A stretch of DNA of 64,000 nucleotides from Zerene cesonia (lineage: Eukaryota > Arthropoda > Insecta > Lepidoptera > Pieridae), in assembly GCF_012273895.1 (NCBI RefSeq), contig NC_052102.1:4982917-5046916 (forward strand), in the 5' to 3' direction. Within the stretch, counting starts at the first letter, position 1. The number at the start of each line of letters is the position of its first letter. Made by a program: the position numbers and the translations under genes. This document shows, in pieces, positions 42,302 to 51,525 of this stretch. The notes under the pieces are model-generated. The model ran no database searches. It had not been told where the DNA came from and saw only the letters and a list, made by a program, of their open reading frames with translations.

Positions 42302-42916
42302 CTAAAAACATTCGGGACAGTAAAGTCTATCTGATAAAACCATATAAAGGATATATCTAACACAATACGACATTCAATGCGAACTGAATAAAGAAAAGAT
42401 CAGTTATGGACACGAAACTGCCTTACAAAGAAAATGTGATTTCATAAAGTTGGAAAAAAAAATATGAGGCTAAAACTTCCTTTTCATTTAATAACTCCAA
42501 ATAAAAATAAACAATATCTAATAACGTCGCTAATGATATTACTCAGGGAAGCTAAAACGGTACCATATTATGGGTACAAAATAAATACAATATACAAAAT
42601 AAATTGTGTACAATCTTCATATAAGTTCGTAAAAATGAACATGTTTTTATTTAAAATAATTTTCGTAAGCTTTTATGTCTGTGTAGTTTGGATATTGTAA
42701 AAAAAATTGTTTATGTATTTCATTAATACATCGACTTTAATGCTATTTGCAAGTCATAAAAAATCTTATTAAGTAGGTTATTATTTAGTGTAAGTGTAAT
42801 TTGTCAATATTGCAATTTTCATAAGACCATAACTTTATTTTGGTATTGTGACAACAGAAAATATTTTTATTCGCAAATTTTAACAGAATATAAATTAAAA
42901 CGAAAAATGATGTGAT

Positions 42917-42954
42917 GATGTAATACATGCCGTGGAGTAGACATGTATTACATC
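42917..42954. repeat. Perfect 13-base inverted repeat
   Basis: GATGTAATACATG at 42917-42929 and CATGTATTACATC at 42942-42954 are exact reverse complements around a 12-base loop. It could form a hairpin in either strand's RNA or be a decayed palindromic transposon remnant. It lies inside the intron following the alternative CadN exons, just beside a short retroposon. Confidence 0.75.
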
Positions 42955-42989
42955 CTGTCAAATTTTGACCAGATACAAAAAAGTTATAA

Positions 42990-43126
42990 CGCCTTTATTT
43001 CATAGACATAACCCTTCCCAGTCCTTTCCTTTACCTTATGCCTCTACAAATGTTCATGGGCGTTGGTAGCGCTTACCATCAGGCGTCCCACCAGCTCTAT
43101 TGGCGACTGTAACATAAAAAAAAAAC
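42990..43126 (+). mobile_element. Lepidopteran short retroposon, poly-A end at right
   Basis: Read on the minus strand it has poly-T, ATGTTACAGTCGCC, GCCTGATGGTAAGCGCTACC, AACGCCCATGAACATTTGTA and GGAAAGGACTGGGAAGGGTT, closely paralleling the element at 38681-38900 but in the opposite orientation. The A run is at about 43115-43125. The left boundary is approximate. Confidence 0.7.
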
Positions 43127-45049
43127 ATTTACAGCCTTTATGTCATTTTTAACAATTATTAAATTATTTGTTACTTTTACATTTTAATTACAGCAAAAGT
43201 AGCTCGATATTTTGAAATATTGTCGAAATTAATATAATAAATAGTTCATACTTTAAGAGCACAGAGCTTCATGCCTTACTTATTGTTTTATAAAACGTTG
43301 AATGTGAGTGAATGTTAGTAATTGTCCCCGAAAGTTTTCTAACAAATTTCAATACAACTTTATGATAATATTTTATACATAATATGAATGAAAATCTACC
43401 AAACGAATTCAAGTTACGTTACTCGTCGTTTTAACATATCTTACTCATCTAAAATCTGCGAATAGGCCGTCTTACTAAGCGGATATGTGGACATTCAATA
43501 CATTTATTAACACTACTAGATGCCAAATTTTATCCTTTAGAAAATAAGTAAGGTCTGACGGCACTACTTTTTGATTTTTTAAGTATATAATATGTCGACT
43601 TAGCCATACATTTTAGACAAAAGATTTGAGTTGTTTATTCCATTGCGAACTACACATTGTAACAAGCATTTGAATCTTGATCAATAAAAAATGTGTACAT
43701 TGTGATATTTGTAAATATATCTTTCTACACCAGTTTTTTGTACTCAAATTCGTAGTCATCTCAATAACAATTCTAATGTTCGAATCTTATTTGTATATTG
43801 TATTTTATTCAGTACCATACATACATCGAAACAATGAACGGACACTCTGTGGGTAGTTGTAGGTCTCATTTATAAAGTATATGATACCTTCTAGTACTCA
43901 CAGATACAATTAACTTACCTTAGTGAATTATTCGTTCTCAATTTTAGCATCAATTGATCTATCCAAAAATTATCCAACTTTGCATACAATGAATTGAAAA
44001 CGAATAAAGTTGTTTAAAAGTAAAATAAAATATATTAGTCATGTGATTTAGTACTGGTTTCGTCTTAAATTATCATGTAAGTTGAAAAATGTGGTTTAGG
44101 ATGAACAGATAGACAATAGAAGTGAACCATGGGCCAACACTGTGTGGTTTATGCACTATGATGCAATGCATTGACACTGTAGGTAATATTTACGAAATCG
44201 CTGTAATAATATATACCATTCATTTCATACACCAAATTGTTATTTCAGAACACGATTTTAAAATGTTTTGATTTAAAATTTATGACAACATTGAATTTGA
44301 CTTTATACAATTATCTGTTACATTATTTTAAGGTTTAGCTTAAATTTGGAGTTCTAGATGTATACAAAAGAACTTTTTAAGTGACTGTTTTCTTACCAAA
44401 AATAATTTAATCTTTACTCCTTTATAGCTATTTTTTGAAATCTTTTTTAATATTTATTATTTGGTGCTTATGTTTAGAAAATGTAACGAAAATAAACAAA
44501 AAACTCATGGACTAGGAACTTTACTTTTCAATACAGTAAAATTACGACTCAAATGCAGTAAATTACCAGCCTACATGCAATTACACTGAACACAGATGAC
44601 TAAAATACCTACCGACAAATGTTCAAAAATATCTAATCGAGTCCATAATCTCTTTCTAACTAAAGATATTTTTGAGCACATTTCAATCCCCATTCCATGT
44701 AAGCAGTGAGCCCGCTAGTAATGCACGCTGGTGTACAGAAAGTTTCACAAGTGATCGTGGAAATGCATAATATAAAATTTACGGACATCGAACATTACAC
44801 GGTTAACAAGTCACCAATTGTGTGAGGCGAATGAAAAATATACTGAATACGGTCGTGCGCGTATCTCGTGCTTCTATAACCCGCACCTTGCCGTCAAAAT
44901 CGAATGCATTACCAAACAGGGTGCAGAAAATATGTATTCGATGTTGATAGCTGTGGAACAGATAGGTAGAAGAGCGAGAAGGCGCTGCGGCCACACTGCG
45001 TGCAAGGGGGGCTGCGTGCGGTGCCCGTGCCGAACAGTTAGACACGCAC

Positions 45050-45240
45050 CTTGCTTTAACGGACACCACTTTGGCACCAACGGGCAAATTCTCTCGAATG
45101 TAGATGGGGCCGTACACTGTGTGGTCCCACACGGGGGGATTGTTCGCGCGATCCACTACGTCTATCTGGACCTCCACGGTTCTGGACAAGGGCGGGAAGC
45201 CCTTGTCTTGAGCCATAGCCTCCAACTTGTATGTCTCTCG
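45050..45240 (-). CDS. CadN: Cadherin-N alternative exon G2 (distal of a mutually exclusive pair)
   Basis: 191 bases, acceptor TTTCCCCAATAG| and donor AAG|GTGCGT. It starts in phase 0 and ends with the two bases AG, completed by C of exon H. It encodes RETYKLEAMAQDKGFPPLSR, TVEVQIDVVDRANNPPVWDH and TVYGPIYIRENLPVGAKVVS, then VKA. This is the end of one EC repeat, its linker (VVDRANNPPVW, a divergent DxNDN) and the start of the next repeat. It is about half identical to G1 (45344-45537) and uses the same phases, so either fits between F (ending KKPLD) and H. It resembles the alternative CadN exon of flies with MAQDKG and VVDRANNPPVW. The donor is weaker than the consensus, as is common for regulated exons. 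Confidence 0.92.
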
Positions 45241-45343
45241 CTATTGGGGAAAGAGTCGATGGAAACAGACAAAACCACGTCGTTAGTAGTGTTAGGGAGT
45301 GGAAGGGCGGCGGGCCCTCGGGCCCGCTGCACCTTATACCAAC
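45241..45343 (-). promoter_or_regulatory. 103-base intron between mutually exclusive exons, probable splicing control
   Basis: On the minus strand it starts GTTGGT and ends CTCTTTCCCCAATAG. It contains CTACTAAC (complement of 45282-45289), an ideal branch-point match, with the presumed branch A at 45283: about 42 bases before the G2 acceptor and about 60 bases after the G1 donor. It also has a GC-rich inverted repeat at 45310-45327. Such crowding is a known way to prevent two exons from being spliced together, as in mammalian tropomyosin. The structure is visible; its role is inferred. Confidence 0.6.
45310..45327. repeat. GC-rich inverted repeat beside the alternative exon G1 donor
   Basis: GCGGGCCC and GGGCCCGC are exact reverse complements with two bases between them, wholly G and C in an otherwise AT-rich gene. 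In the transcript a stem of about six pairs would lie some 16 bases after the weak G1 donor (GTTGGT). It might hide or expose that donor or shorten the effective distance to the branch point. Confidence 0.7.
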
Positions 45344-45537
45344 CTGGCTTTCACACTGGTCACTACGGTACCCACTGTGACATTCTCTTTGATGTGAACG
45401 GGGCCATACGTGGACATGTCGTCCCAGATGGGAGGTTTATTGTTCCTGTCTACCACGTCTAATTCAACGTCCACGTCTGCGGAGGAGGGCGGGTCGCCTC
45501 TGTCGGAGGCGCGCACGCGAAGTCGATACCTGTCCCG
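45344..45537 (-). CDS. CadN: Cadherin-N alternative exon G1 (proximal of a mutually exclusive pair)
   Basis: 194 bases, acceptor ATCTGTAG| and donor CAG|GTTGGT. It starts in phase 0 and ends with AG, completed by C of exon H. It encodes RDRYRLRVRASDRGDPPSSA, DVDVELDVVDRNNKPPIWDD and MSTYGPVHIKENVTVGTVVT, then SVKA. It is one codon longer than G2 and aligns with it throughout (shared DVVDR, PP, YGP, EN, VG, SVKA), so it encodes an alternative version of the same EC linker and neighbouring strands. It corresponds to the insect CadN form with VVDRNNKPPIW. The pair swaps residues at a calcium-binding EC-EC junction, which may tune adhesion. Confidence 0.92.
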
Positions 45538-46230
45538 CTACAGATACACGGGTCAGAGGTCAGCGGGGACAAATAAAAATAAAAAACTCAAATATAAACA
45601 CATAAGTAGTCCTTGCTAATAAACAATTAAATTAAAAGAAATAAATAAATCAACATCCACTTTCACGATTGATTACTCATTACTTTGTTTTTTTTTAATT
45701 AAACAAAAATGTTCTTACAATCGTCGTTCATACATTCATGAAGCCAAACTAAAATAAGAGTCGAAATAACTAGAGTTAACTAACAAGTAGAAGTCCTCTC
45801 GCGACGTCTTCTTCCACGCATAGGTCTCGTTCGTGCTAGCTTACGTAACAATGCTTATTAGCCAATATAAGAGGGTGCAAGAAAATAAATCGGAAAAATA
45901 TAATGTTTACCGTATTATACAATTTCCGGTCTGTACAATAGGGAAAAAGACAAACTGTACATTAATAATACTTTTTACAATAAATCAACTAAACTAATTG
46001 AAAATAAAATAAATAACTTAACAAAAAGCAGGCAATGCATGCAGCTCTGCATACAAGACATGGCGGAAAGGTCAGGTTGTCATAAGAAGGTTTGGTGACC
46101 TCGTAACGACTACAATAAAACGACACTCATTGTAATGAATATATTACAAACGGTGGACGTTACGGTATACTGTACAAATTTTGCTTTTGATAACGTTGCC
46201 CCTTTCACAGAAGAAATAATGTCACAACTG

Positions 46231-46283
46231 GTTAGATGGCCAAATTGCCCGAGGGCGATCTGGCCATCTCAGTTAAATCTAAC
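46231..46283. repeat. Extended imperfect hairpin
   Basis: AGATGGCCA at 46234-46242 pairs exactly with TGGCCATCT at 46261-46269, and GCCC pairs with GGGC inside it. Outer arms GTTAGAT and ATCTAAC extend it with interruptions. This may be a palindromic mobile-element remnant or an RNA hairpin within the intron before the alternative CadN exons. Confidence 0.6.
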
Positions 46284-46352
46284 ATTAAAATAAGTCATAT
46301 AATACACTGGCATCCTGTAAAAAATTCAATATTATGGTGAATATACTAAAGT

Positions 46353-46425
46353 TATAGTGGATACATAGCATGAGAGTCGTCTAGCGCGCCAAATAAGTTT
46401 CTAGCAGGTTCGAACTGCCACTATA
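46353..46425 (+). repeat. tRNA-like or tRNA-derived sequence (weak)
   Basis: TATAGTGG at the start and CCACTATA at the end are perfect reverse complements 73 bases apart end to end, the size of a tRNA. GCAGGTTCGAACTGCC just inside resembles a T-arm or B-box (GGTTCGAA). However, the D-arm is not recognisable, no anticodon arm is clear and the T-stem pairing is shifted, so an active tRNA gene is unlikely. It may be a decayed tRNA pseudogene or SINE head, or coincidence. Confidence 0.25.
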
Positions 46426-47052
46426 GGGTTTGCATTACTGTGTCGGACATTAGTAACAAAACATGTACATACATACAATAATGATATAGGTATGTTTAAA
46501 AGCGTAAGCTTCCCAAATCAATCGGTTAATTATGAAAACAACTATAATCCAAAACTAGTTAGTGCGAAATATACAGAAGTGCTCTTATAGAAACTGTACA
46601 TGTTTTAGAACTAAACACAGGTTTATGGTGAAATATTTACAGCAGTTTTTACGGTCAAAGATATTATACACAAGTCGTATTTATCGATAAGATAGTTAAT
46701 GCAAGATGGTGGTGCGGAAATAAATCTTAACGAAGATTGAGTGCTGAGCCGGCGCTGGCGGCAAATGAAAGTAATTGTGCTGCAAGAAGAACAAGCGCCG
46801 CCGGCCGCGCCTCGCCGCCCGCCGACGTTCAATGGACAACTACTCCTCATAGCCAGGATTTACTCTTCTCCACAGCAATTTACAGCAGCGTATAATTTAG
46901 AACTATTTACATGTAAAAAACTTAAATTAGGTGCCAATTGAATCCTAGGGCTTTAGGTAGCACTCATCCACCAAATATAGTAAAGTTGACCCTTTCATCC
47001 GTCGTTCTTGTCACAAATTCACACATTTCGTTCGATCATGAAGTATACTTAC

Positions 47053-47244
47053 GTCTAAAGGTTTCTTTAAAACAATCCATCCCGATTCAGGTTGGATTTC
47101 AAAGTATTCTATGTCTGCTGGGTTATAGGGAGCGCTTAAAGTATAGACGATAGCTCCGTTGTTATCAGCATCTTCATCAGATGCTGACACTCTTAGAATG
47201 TTTGTGCCTATACTGGCATCCTGTTTTACATTCTCCACGTATTT
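47053..47244 (-). CDS. CadN: Cadherin-N exon F
   Basis: 192 bases, 64 codons, phase 0 at both ends, acceptor AAATTGCAG| and donor GAC|GTAAGT. It encodes KYVENVKQDASIGTNILRVS, ASDEDADNNGAIVYTLSAPY and NPADIEYFEIQPESGWIVLK, then KPLD. This is the main body of one EC repeat, with the calcium motif SDEDADNNG near residues 22-30 and LD at the end. The final LD is completed as LDRDR or LDRET by alternative exon G1 or G2, restoring the usual LDR(E/D) cadherin motif in both cases, which supports both joins. Confidence 0.95.
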
Positions 47245-47357
47245 CTGCAATTTAATATTGTTAATAAATTTTCTTACGCATAACCGGCTATAAAGTGCAA
47301 CGCTGCCTTGTGATTCCTAAAGTTCTAAACATGCATTATCTATTTACAATTGCTTAC
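47245..47357 (-). other. CadN intron between exons E and F
   Basis: A 113-base intron, donor CAA|GTAAGC and acceptor TTGCAG. Nothing else is seen in it. Confidence 0.9.
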
Positions 47358-48208
47358 TTGTCGGTCGAATAGTGGTGGATTGTCATTCACATCTGTGATT
47401 TCAACGGTAAACGAGCAGACACCTTCTAGGGAAGGATCTCCTTGATCTGTAGCCTTCACCGTGACAGAAACAAACTTTCCGTCGTCCCCTTCTCGATCAA
47501 ACACCTTGTTGGTAGATACCTCTCCTGTTTCTTCATCAACTGTGAACTTCGTACCTTTTTGATTTGGCTGTTGCACTATAGAATACTTCACTTGACCATT
47601 TACGCCCTTGTCTTCATCGGTAGCATGTACTTTTATGACTGGACTGCCATTTGGAGCGCCTTCTTCTACTTTTGGAAAGTAAGTTGGACAATCTTTGAAG
47701 ATAGGCTTATTATCATTAACATCTGTTATAAATACAACCACCACGGCTGTTGATGTGTGTATAGTTGCATCCCCATTAACGCAACAAGCTCCATCGTCCA
47801 TAGCTGTTACATTTAACTCGTATTTATCCCTATCCAACGATATGGCTTTATTGTGCAATCGTATGACTCCCGTTATTTCCTCAATTACGAATTGTCCAGA
47901 ACTAGTACCGCCACCAACAAAACCGAAGCGAACATTATCTCCGTCCTTGTCAGAAGCAACAACTGTAGTAACTAAAGTATTTGGGCCCGCATTTTCATCC
48001 ACATTAGGTGTATATACTTGCTGAGAAAATTTTGGTTCTTCGTCGTTTTTGTTTTTGGTATAGACTCTGACCGTGGCAGTTCCCGTTTTTGCTGGCTCGC
48101 CTTTGTCCTTGGCAGTAACAACAAATTCATAGTATGCATTGTTGTTATCGGCATCCAACTGTTTGTTATTGGTGATTATACCATTCGAATCAACGCTGAA
48201 GTGATCAT
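47358..48208 (-). CDS. CadN: Cadherin-N exon E (large exon, more than two EC repeats)
   Basis: 851 bases: two bases (AT) completing an Asp codon, then 283 codons, ending CAA|GTAAGC in phase 0. The acceptor is ATTTTTTCAG|. Markers in order are DHFSVDSNGIITNN (about residues 1-14), KNKNDEEPKF linker (about 50), DENAGPNTLVTTVVASDKDG, LDRDKYELNVTAMDDG, FITDVNDNKPIF linker (about 160), ATDEDKGVNGQVKYS, FDREGDDGKF and EITDVNDNPPLFDRQ at the end. Each linker binds calcium between EC repeats. Paired Cys in GACCVNGD and KDCPTYF are CadN features. This is the longest continuous coding block in the window and the strongest evidence for gene identity. Confidence 0.97.
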
Positions 48209-49809
48209 CTGAAAAAATATTTTTTTTATATTATTTTTTGGTGTTTAACGTATTTATTACATATCCTGATCATTAAATCTTTTCAATTCTATATCATCAT
48301 ATATAACTACGAAAAAAAATATTAAAACTCGTGATGCCACGATAATATTTTTACATCATGCTCAGAAAAAATAATTTTTATATCTAATAAACACCAATAA
48401 TAATAAACTCTTTTTCATTTCGAGACCAGAATTTAAAATCCATGTAAATCCATGCATCTAGTTTTTCAATTAAAGTTATATATTGAAGACTAAAGTTAAA
48501 TCCTGAGAGTGCGTACACACAACTACTAGGTATAAATATATTTTTTTTATTTTAAGCGACGATTTTATAAGCATTGTAGAGTATGAAAAATTAAGTAAAT
48601 TTTACGGATTTATTCATTGCTAGCTGCGCCCCCGCGTTTTCACCCGCATAAGTCCGTATCCCGTAAGAATATCGGGGTAAAAGTTGCCTATATGTTATTC
48701 CAGTTGTCCAGCTATCTACGTACCAAATTTCACTGCAACCGGCTCAGTAGTTTTTGCGTGGAAGAGTAACAAACACACACACATCCTTACAAACTTTCGC
48801 ATTTATAATATTAGTAAGAAGTAAGATAATAAGATAGTAAGATTAGTAGGATAGGATTTATAATATTAGTAGGATAGTAGGACGTCACGTGCACTAGCAA
48901 TGTAGATGCCTTAAAATAATAAAAACACATACATGTATTCTAAAAGTGCTTCTAATATATTTGAAACATTCTGAGTTTAACGCCATCTACGTAATATTTG
49001 CATATGGTGGCGCAAATACCAAAGTATGATCATACTGTTCAAGTTCAACACCAGGTGGCACTACTCGTATTATTTCTAGTCTTGTTCTTTACAGTTTAAG
49101 GTATGAATTTATAACTCTATTTATTTATTGTAGTACTAGCTATGCACCTGCAACTTTGCTCGCATAGTGAAAGGAAATTACCACGGACTTTGTTTTACTG
49201 TCATAAAAAGTAGCCTATGTCACTTTCTAGCCTTCTCTATCTCTAGTTACGAATATCATATTAGTATCGATTTGTTGCGACGTACAAAAAAGGCAAATAA
49301 AGCAAATAAACAAGCTCTTTCCTATTCATTATATATTAGTAACAACATATTATTTTTAAACAGAATAACTTAAACTTCGATCGCCACAATTGCCGATCAG
49401 AATATGTAGCACATTTTGGGGGTCTATGGCCCAGTGCCCTTATCCAGGCTGTATCGATGATTGAATAGAATTAAACCTTAGAAATAGCCTAGTCCTTATT
49501 TTATTTTTAAGTAATTAGTGTTTTTAAACCGGACAGCTAGCGTCCGTAATAAATTCCTACGTGGTGGGTTATTACTTTACATAAACCGTGCATTAAAAAA
49601 AGCCTTAAAAAAAAGAATTAGCCGAATTGGTCGAGCCGTACTCGATACTTACGGCTACGAATACGTTTGGCGAATCATTTTTATTGAAATACATATTATA
49701 GTTGTGATTTTCGCATTTATGACATGTCTTCTTTATTTCTTTGATTTTATTATGAGATAGGGACTATAGGGAAGCGTGATAACGCTTTATCGAAACTCAA
49801 AAGTCATAC
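48209..49809 (-). other. CadN intron between exons D and E, with repeats
   Basis: A 1601-base intron. It carries a Helitron-like fragment on the minus strand (48617-48818), a degenerate TTAGTAGGATA-type tandem run (48818-48882) and another lepidopteran repeat fragment (about 49136-49235, AAAAAGTAGCCTATGTCACT). No exon otherwise. Confidence 0.7.
48617..48818 (-). mobile_element. Helitron-like lepidopteran repeat
   Basis: Read on the minus strand it starts TAATATTATAAATGCGAAAG, contains GTGTGTGTGTTTGTTACTCT, CAAAAACTACTGAGCCGGTT and AAATTTGGTACGTAG, then CGGGATACGGACTTATGCGG, and ends GCGCAGCTAGC. It belongs with the type of element at 37005-37213, in the opposite orientation. The end reads CTAGC rather than the canonical CTAGT, so the terminus may be mutated or a relative class may be involved. 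Confidence 0.6.
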
Positions 49810-49978
49810 CTGATACTAAATATTCAATCTCTGCGTTCTTTCCAGAATCCGCGTCCATTGCTTTGACTTTGAGAATGCTGGTTCCGAGAGGGATGTCTTC
49901 ATCAACATTATGGGCTTGGTAGTCGGGTAGTTCAAACTTTGGCGCGTTGTCATTCACATCCGTGACACGTATTGTTAA
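49810..49978 (-). CDS. CadN: Cadherin-N exon D
   Basis: 169 bases: 56 codons plus one base, acceptor TAATTTCAG| and donor CAG|GTATGA. It encodes LTIRVTDVNDNAPKFELPDY, QAHNVDEDIPLGTSILKVKA and MDADSGKNAEIEYLVS. The terminal G plus AT of exon E makes Asp (VSD-DHFSV). DVNDNAPKF closes one EC repeat, and VDEDIPLGTSI with MDADSG opens the next with canonical calcium ligands. The frame agrees with both neighbours. Confidence 0.95.
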
Positions 49979-50874
49979 CTGAAATTATATTTAGAGCACT
50001 ATGTAGCCCGCATGTAACTTTCAAGCGCTGTTAGAAATGTTCAACTGGCGCAATTACTAATAATTATTCCCAGAATAGGTTTATAGAGTAATTGCTTTAG
50101 GCTTTGACACAATTGAATGACAATTACGACCACAACAACAGTCTGCTACACAAATGACAAACGGCAAAAATGCTAGTAGAATAGAATTCTCTACGTTCAA
50201 CTTTGGTACGACGTAACATTCGAAATTATAATAATTTTTCTAACATTTTGGTCAATAAATAATAGGGAAATTGCAAAAAAAATCCTATCTAACTGATAAA
50301 CGAGGGAAAACTTATATTAATACCTTTTATAAAGACATATTTATGATCTATACTTTTGGGTTTTTATGATAAACTTGACCGTTTCCATGAAAACCAAAAG
50401 GATTAATTTTTTTTTTCTTAGTACCGAAACGGCGGGAAATTTAAAAGTGTATTTTTAACAATGTGGAACAATTTTACTAATCTTAATGTGGAAGAGAATT
50501 TTTATATGTTTAAATGTCTAGCTTGGAATAACAATCGTAAATATTTATAGTTGCGTAGCGTTGCGCATTTGTCTAGCCCTGCTGCAATGATAACTCTTTA
50601 TGCAATAACAAATGCAGAAGGCAAAAGAAAAAACTGGATGGAGTATTCTCTTGCTATTGAATACCTAATTCTCATTACTATATTTATTTTTAATTTATAG
50701 ATATTGCATTTATAATACAAAAATGATGATATGATATATAACTATTTACTACAAAAATAACTAATAATGACAATTGATGTTTCTTAACATCCATTAAATT
50801 CTTAATTATCCAGTGCAAACCATCACAATTTGTAATTTTGTTTATCGTATGTATTTCATTAATAAACTAATCAC
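49979..50874 (-). other. CadN intron between exons C and D
   Basis: An 896-base AT-rich intron with GAG|GTGATT donor and TTTCAG acceptor. No element recognised. Confidence 0.8.
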
Positions 50875-51091
50875 CTCGACAGATGTAGAGAATCCTCCCG
50901 AATCTTCGGTAGCAGTAACGACCAATGAGTACACGTGTGGTTGACGCAAGTCTTCAAAGTCCAATTCCTTCGCCAATTTCACAATACCAGAGGTTGGACC
51001 GATGTTAAAAGTACCCGCGCCTTGCCCTTGTGCTTTCAGAGTGTATCGAATTTCACGATCGGCAAACGATTTCGCTTTCACGGAAATGATA
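50875..51091 (-). CDS. CadN: Cadherin-N exon C
   Basis: 217 bases: one base (T) completing Asp begun by GA of exon B, then 72 codons, ending in phase 0 at GAG|GTGATT; acceptor TTTTCAATTTCAG|. It encodes IISVKAKSFADREIRYTLKA, QGQGAGTFNIGPTSGIVKLA, KELDFEDLRQPHVYSLVVTA and TEDSGGFSTSVE. This is an EC repeat body that ends SVE and joins LTIRVTDVNDN in exon D. It carries the strand and turn pattern FNIGPTSGIVKL and the late LDFED motif (equivalent to LDRE). Confidence 0.95.
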
Positions 51092-51525
51092 CTGAAATTG
51101 AAAAAATATTATATTATATTAAAATATGTTTTTATTCTGCAACTAGAATATATTGATCTTCTTGTTGACCACGTTACAATATACCATATTCATAACAATT
51201 ATGAAGAAATGTTTTTAAAATTAGTAAAATAAAATGGAATATTGAAGTTTTATTGTTCTCAGATTTCGTTCATCTTAACAATTGGTTCATATCAAACTTT
51301 AATAGATATTTTCTTTTATAAGTAAATTGAAAAGCTGGTAGAATTATTATTCATATTATCAAATTTACAACTCTACTATAATAATAATCCGACTCATAAT
51401 TAAATATATATAGATTTAAGCATTAGCATGATAATTAACATGTTGCTATATTGCATTGCAATGTGTTAGATAGTACATAATTTATTGCTTCTTTTGCGTT
51501 TTAACAAAAAACCACGCATACTCAC
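51092..51525 (-). other. CadN intron between exons B and C
   Basis: A 434-base AT-rich intron, donor GA|GTGAGT, acceptor TTTCAG. Nothing else is recognised. Confidence 0.85.

Larger units (their letters stand above)
42302..45049 (-). other. CadN intron downstream of the alternative exons
   Basis: A 2748-base intron that must be joined to either alternative exon. It holds a 13-base-arm hairpin (42917-42954), a short retroposon (about 42990-43126), and a GC-rich, purine-and-G-rich stretch at about 44950-45048 just downstream of the alternative exon G2 donor. The remainder is AT-rich with nothing recognised. Confidence 0.75.
45538..47052 (-). other. CadN intron between exon F and the alternative exons
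   Basis: A 1515-base intron. It contains an interrupted hairpin at about 46231-46283, a 73-base tRNA-like stretch at 46353-46425 and a GC-rich patch at about 46745-46835. No exon is recognised. Confidence 0.7.

Noticed and set aside
42302..42330. 29-base longer version of exon H using the upstream AG
   Set aside because: After AG from G1 or G2 the next bases give AGA then TAG, an immediate stop, while the AG before 42301 gives the conserved VKASSGIE reading.
44818..45462. 214-codon plus-strand open frame
   Set aside because: It runs antisense across both alternative CadN exons and their GC-rich intron; its openness is a shadow of the real minus-strand coding and it has no domain.
46353..46425. 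Functional tRNA gene
   Set aside because: Terminal stem and GGTTCGAA box are present, but the D-arm and a proper anticodon arm are not recognisable; kept only as a weak tRNA-like feature.
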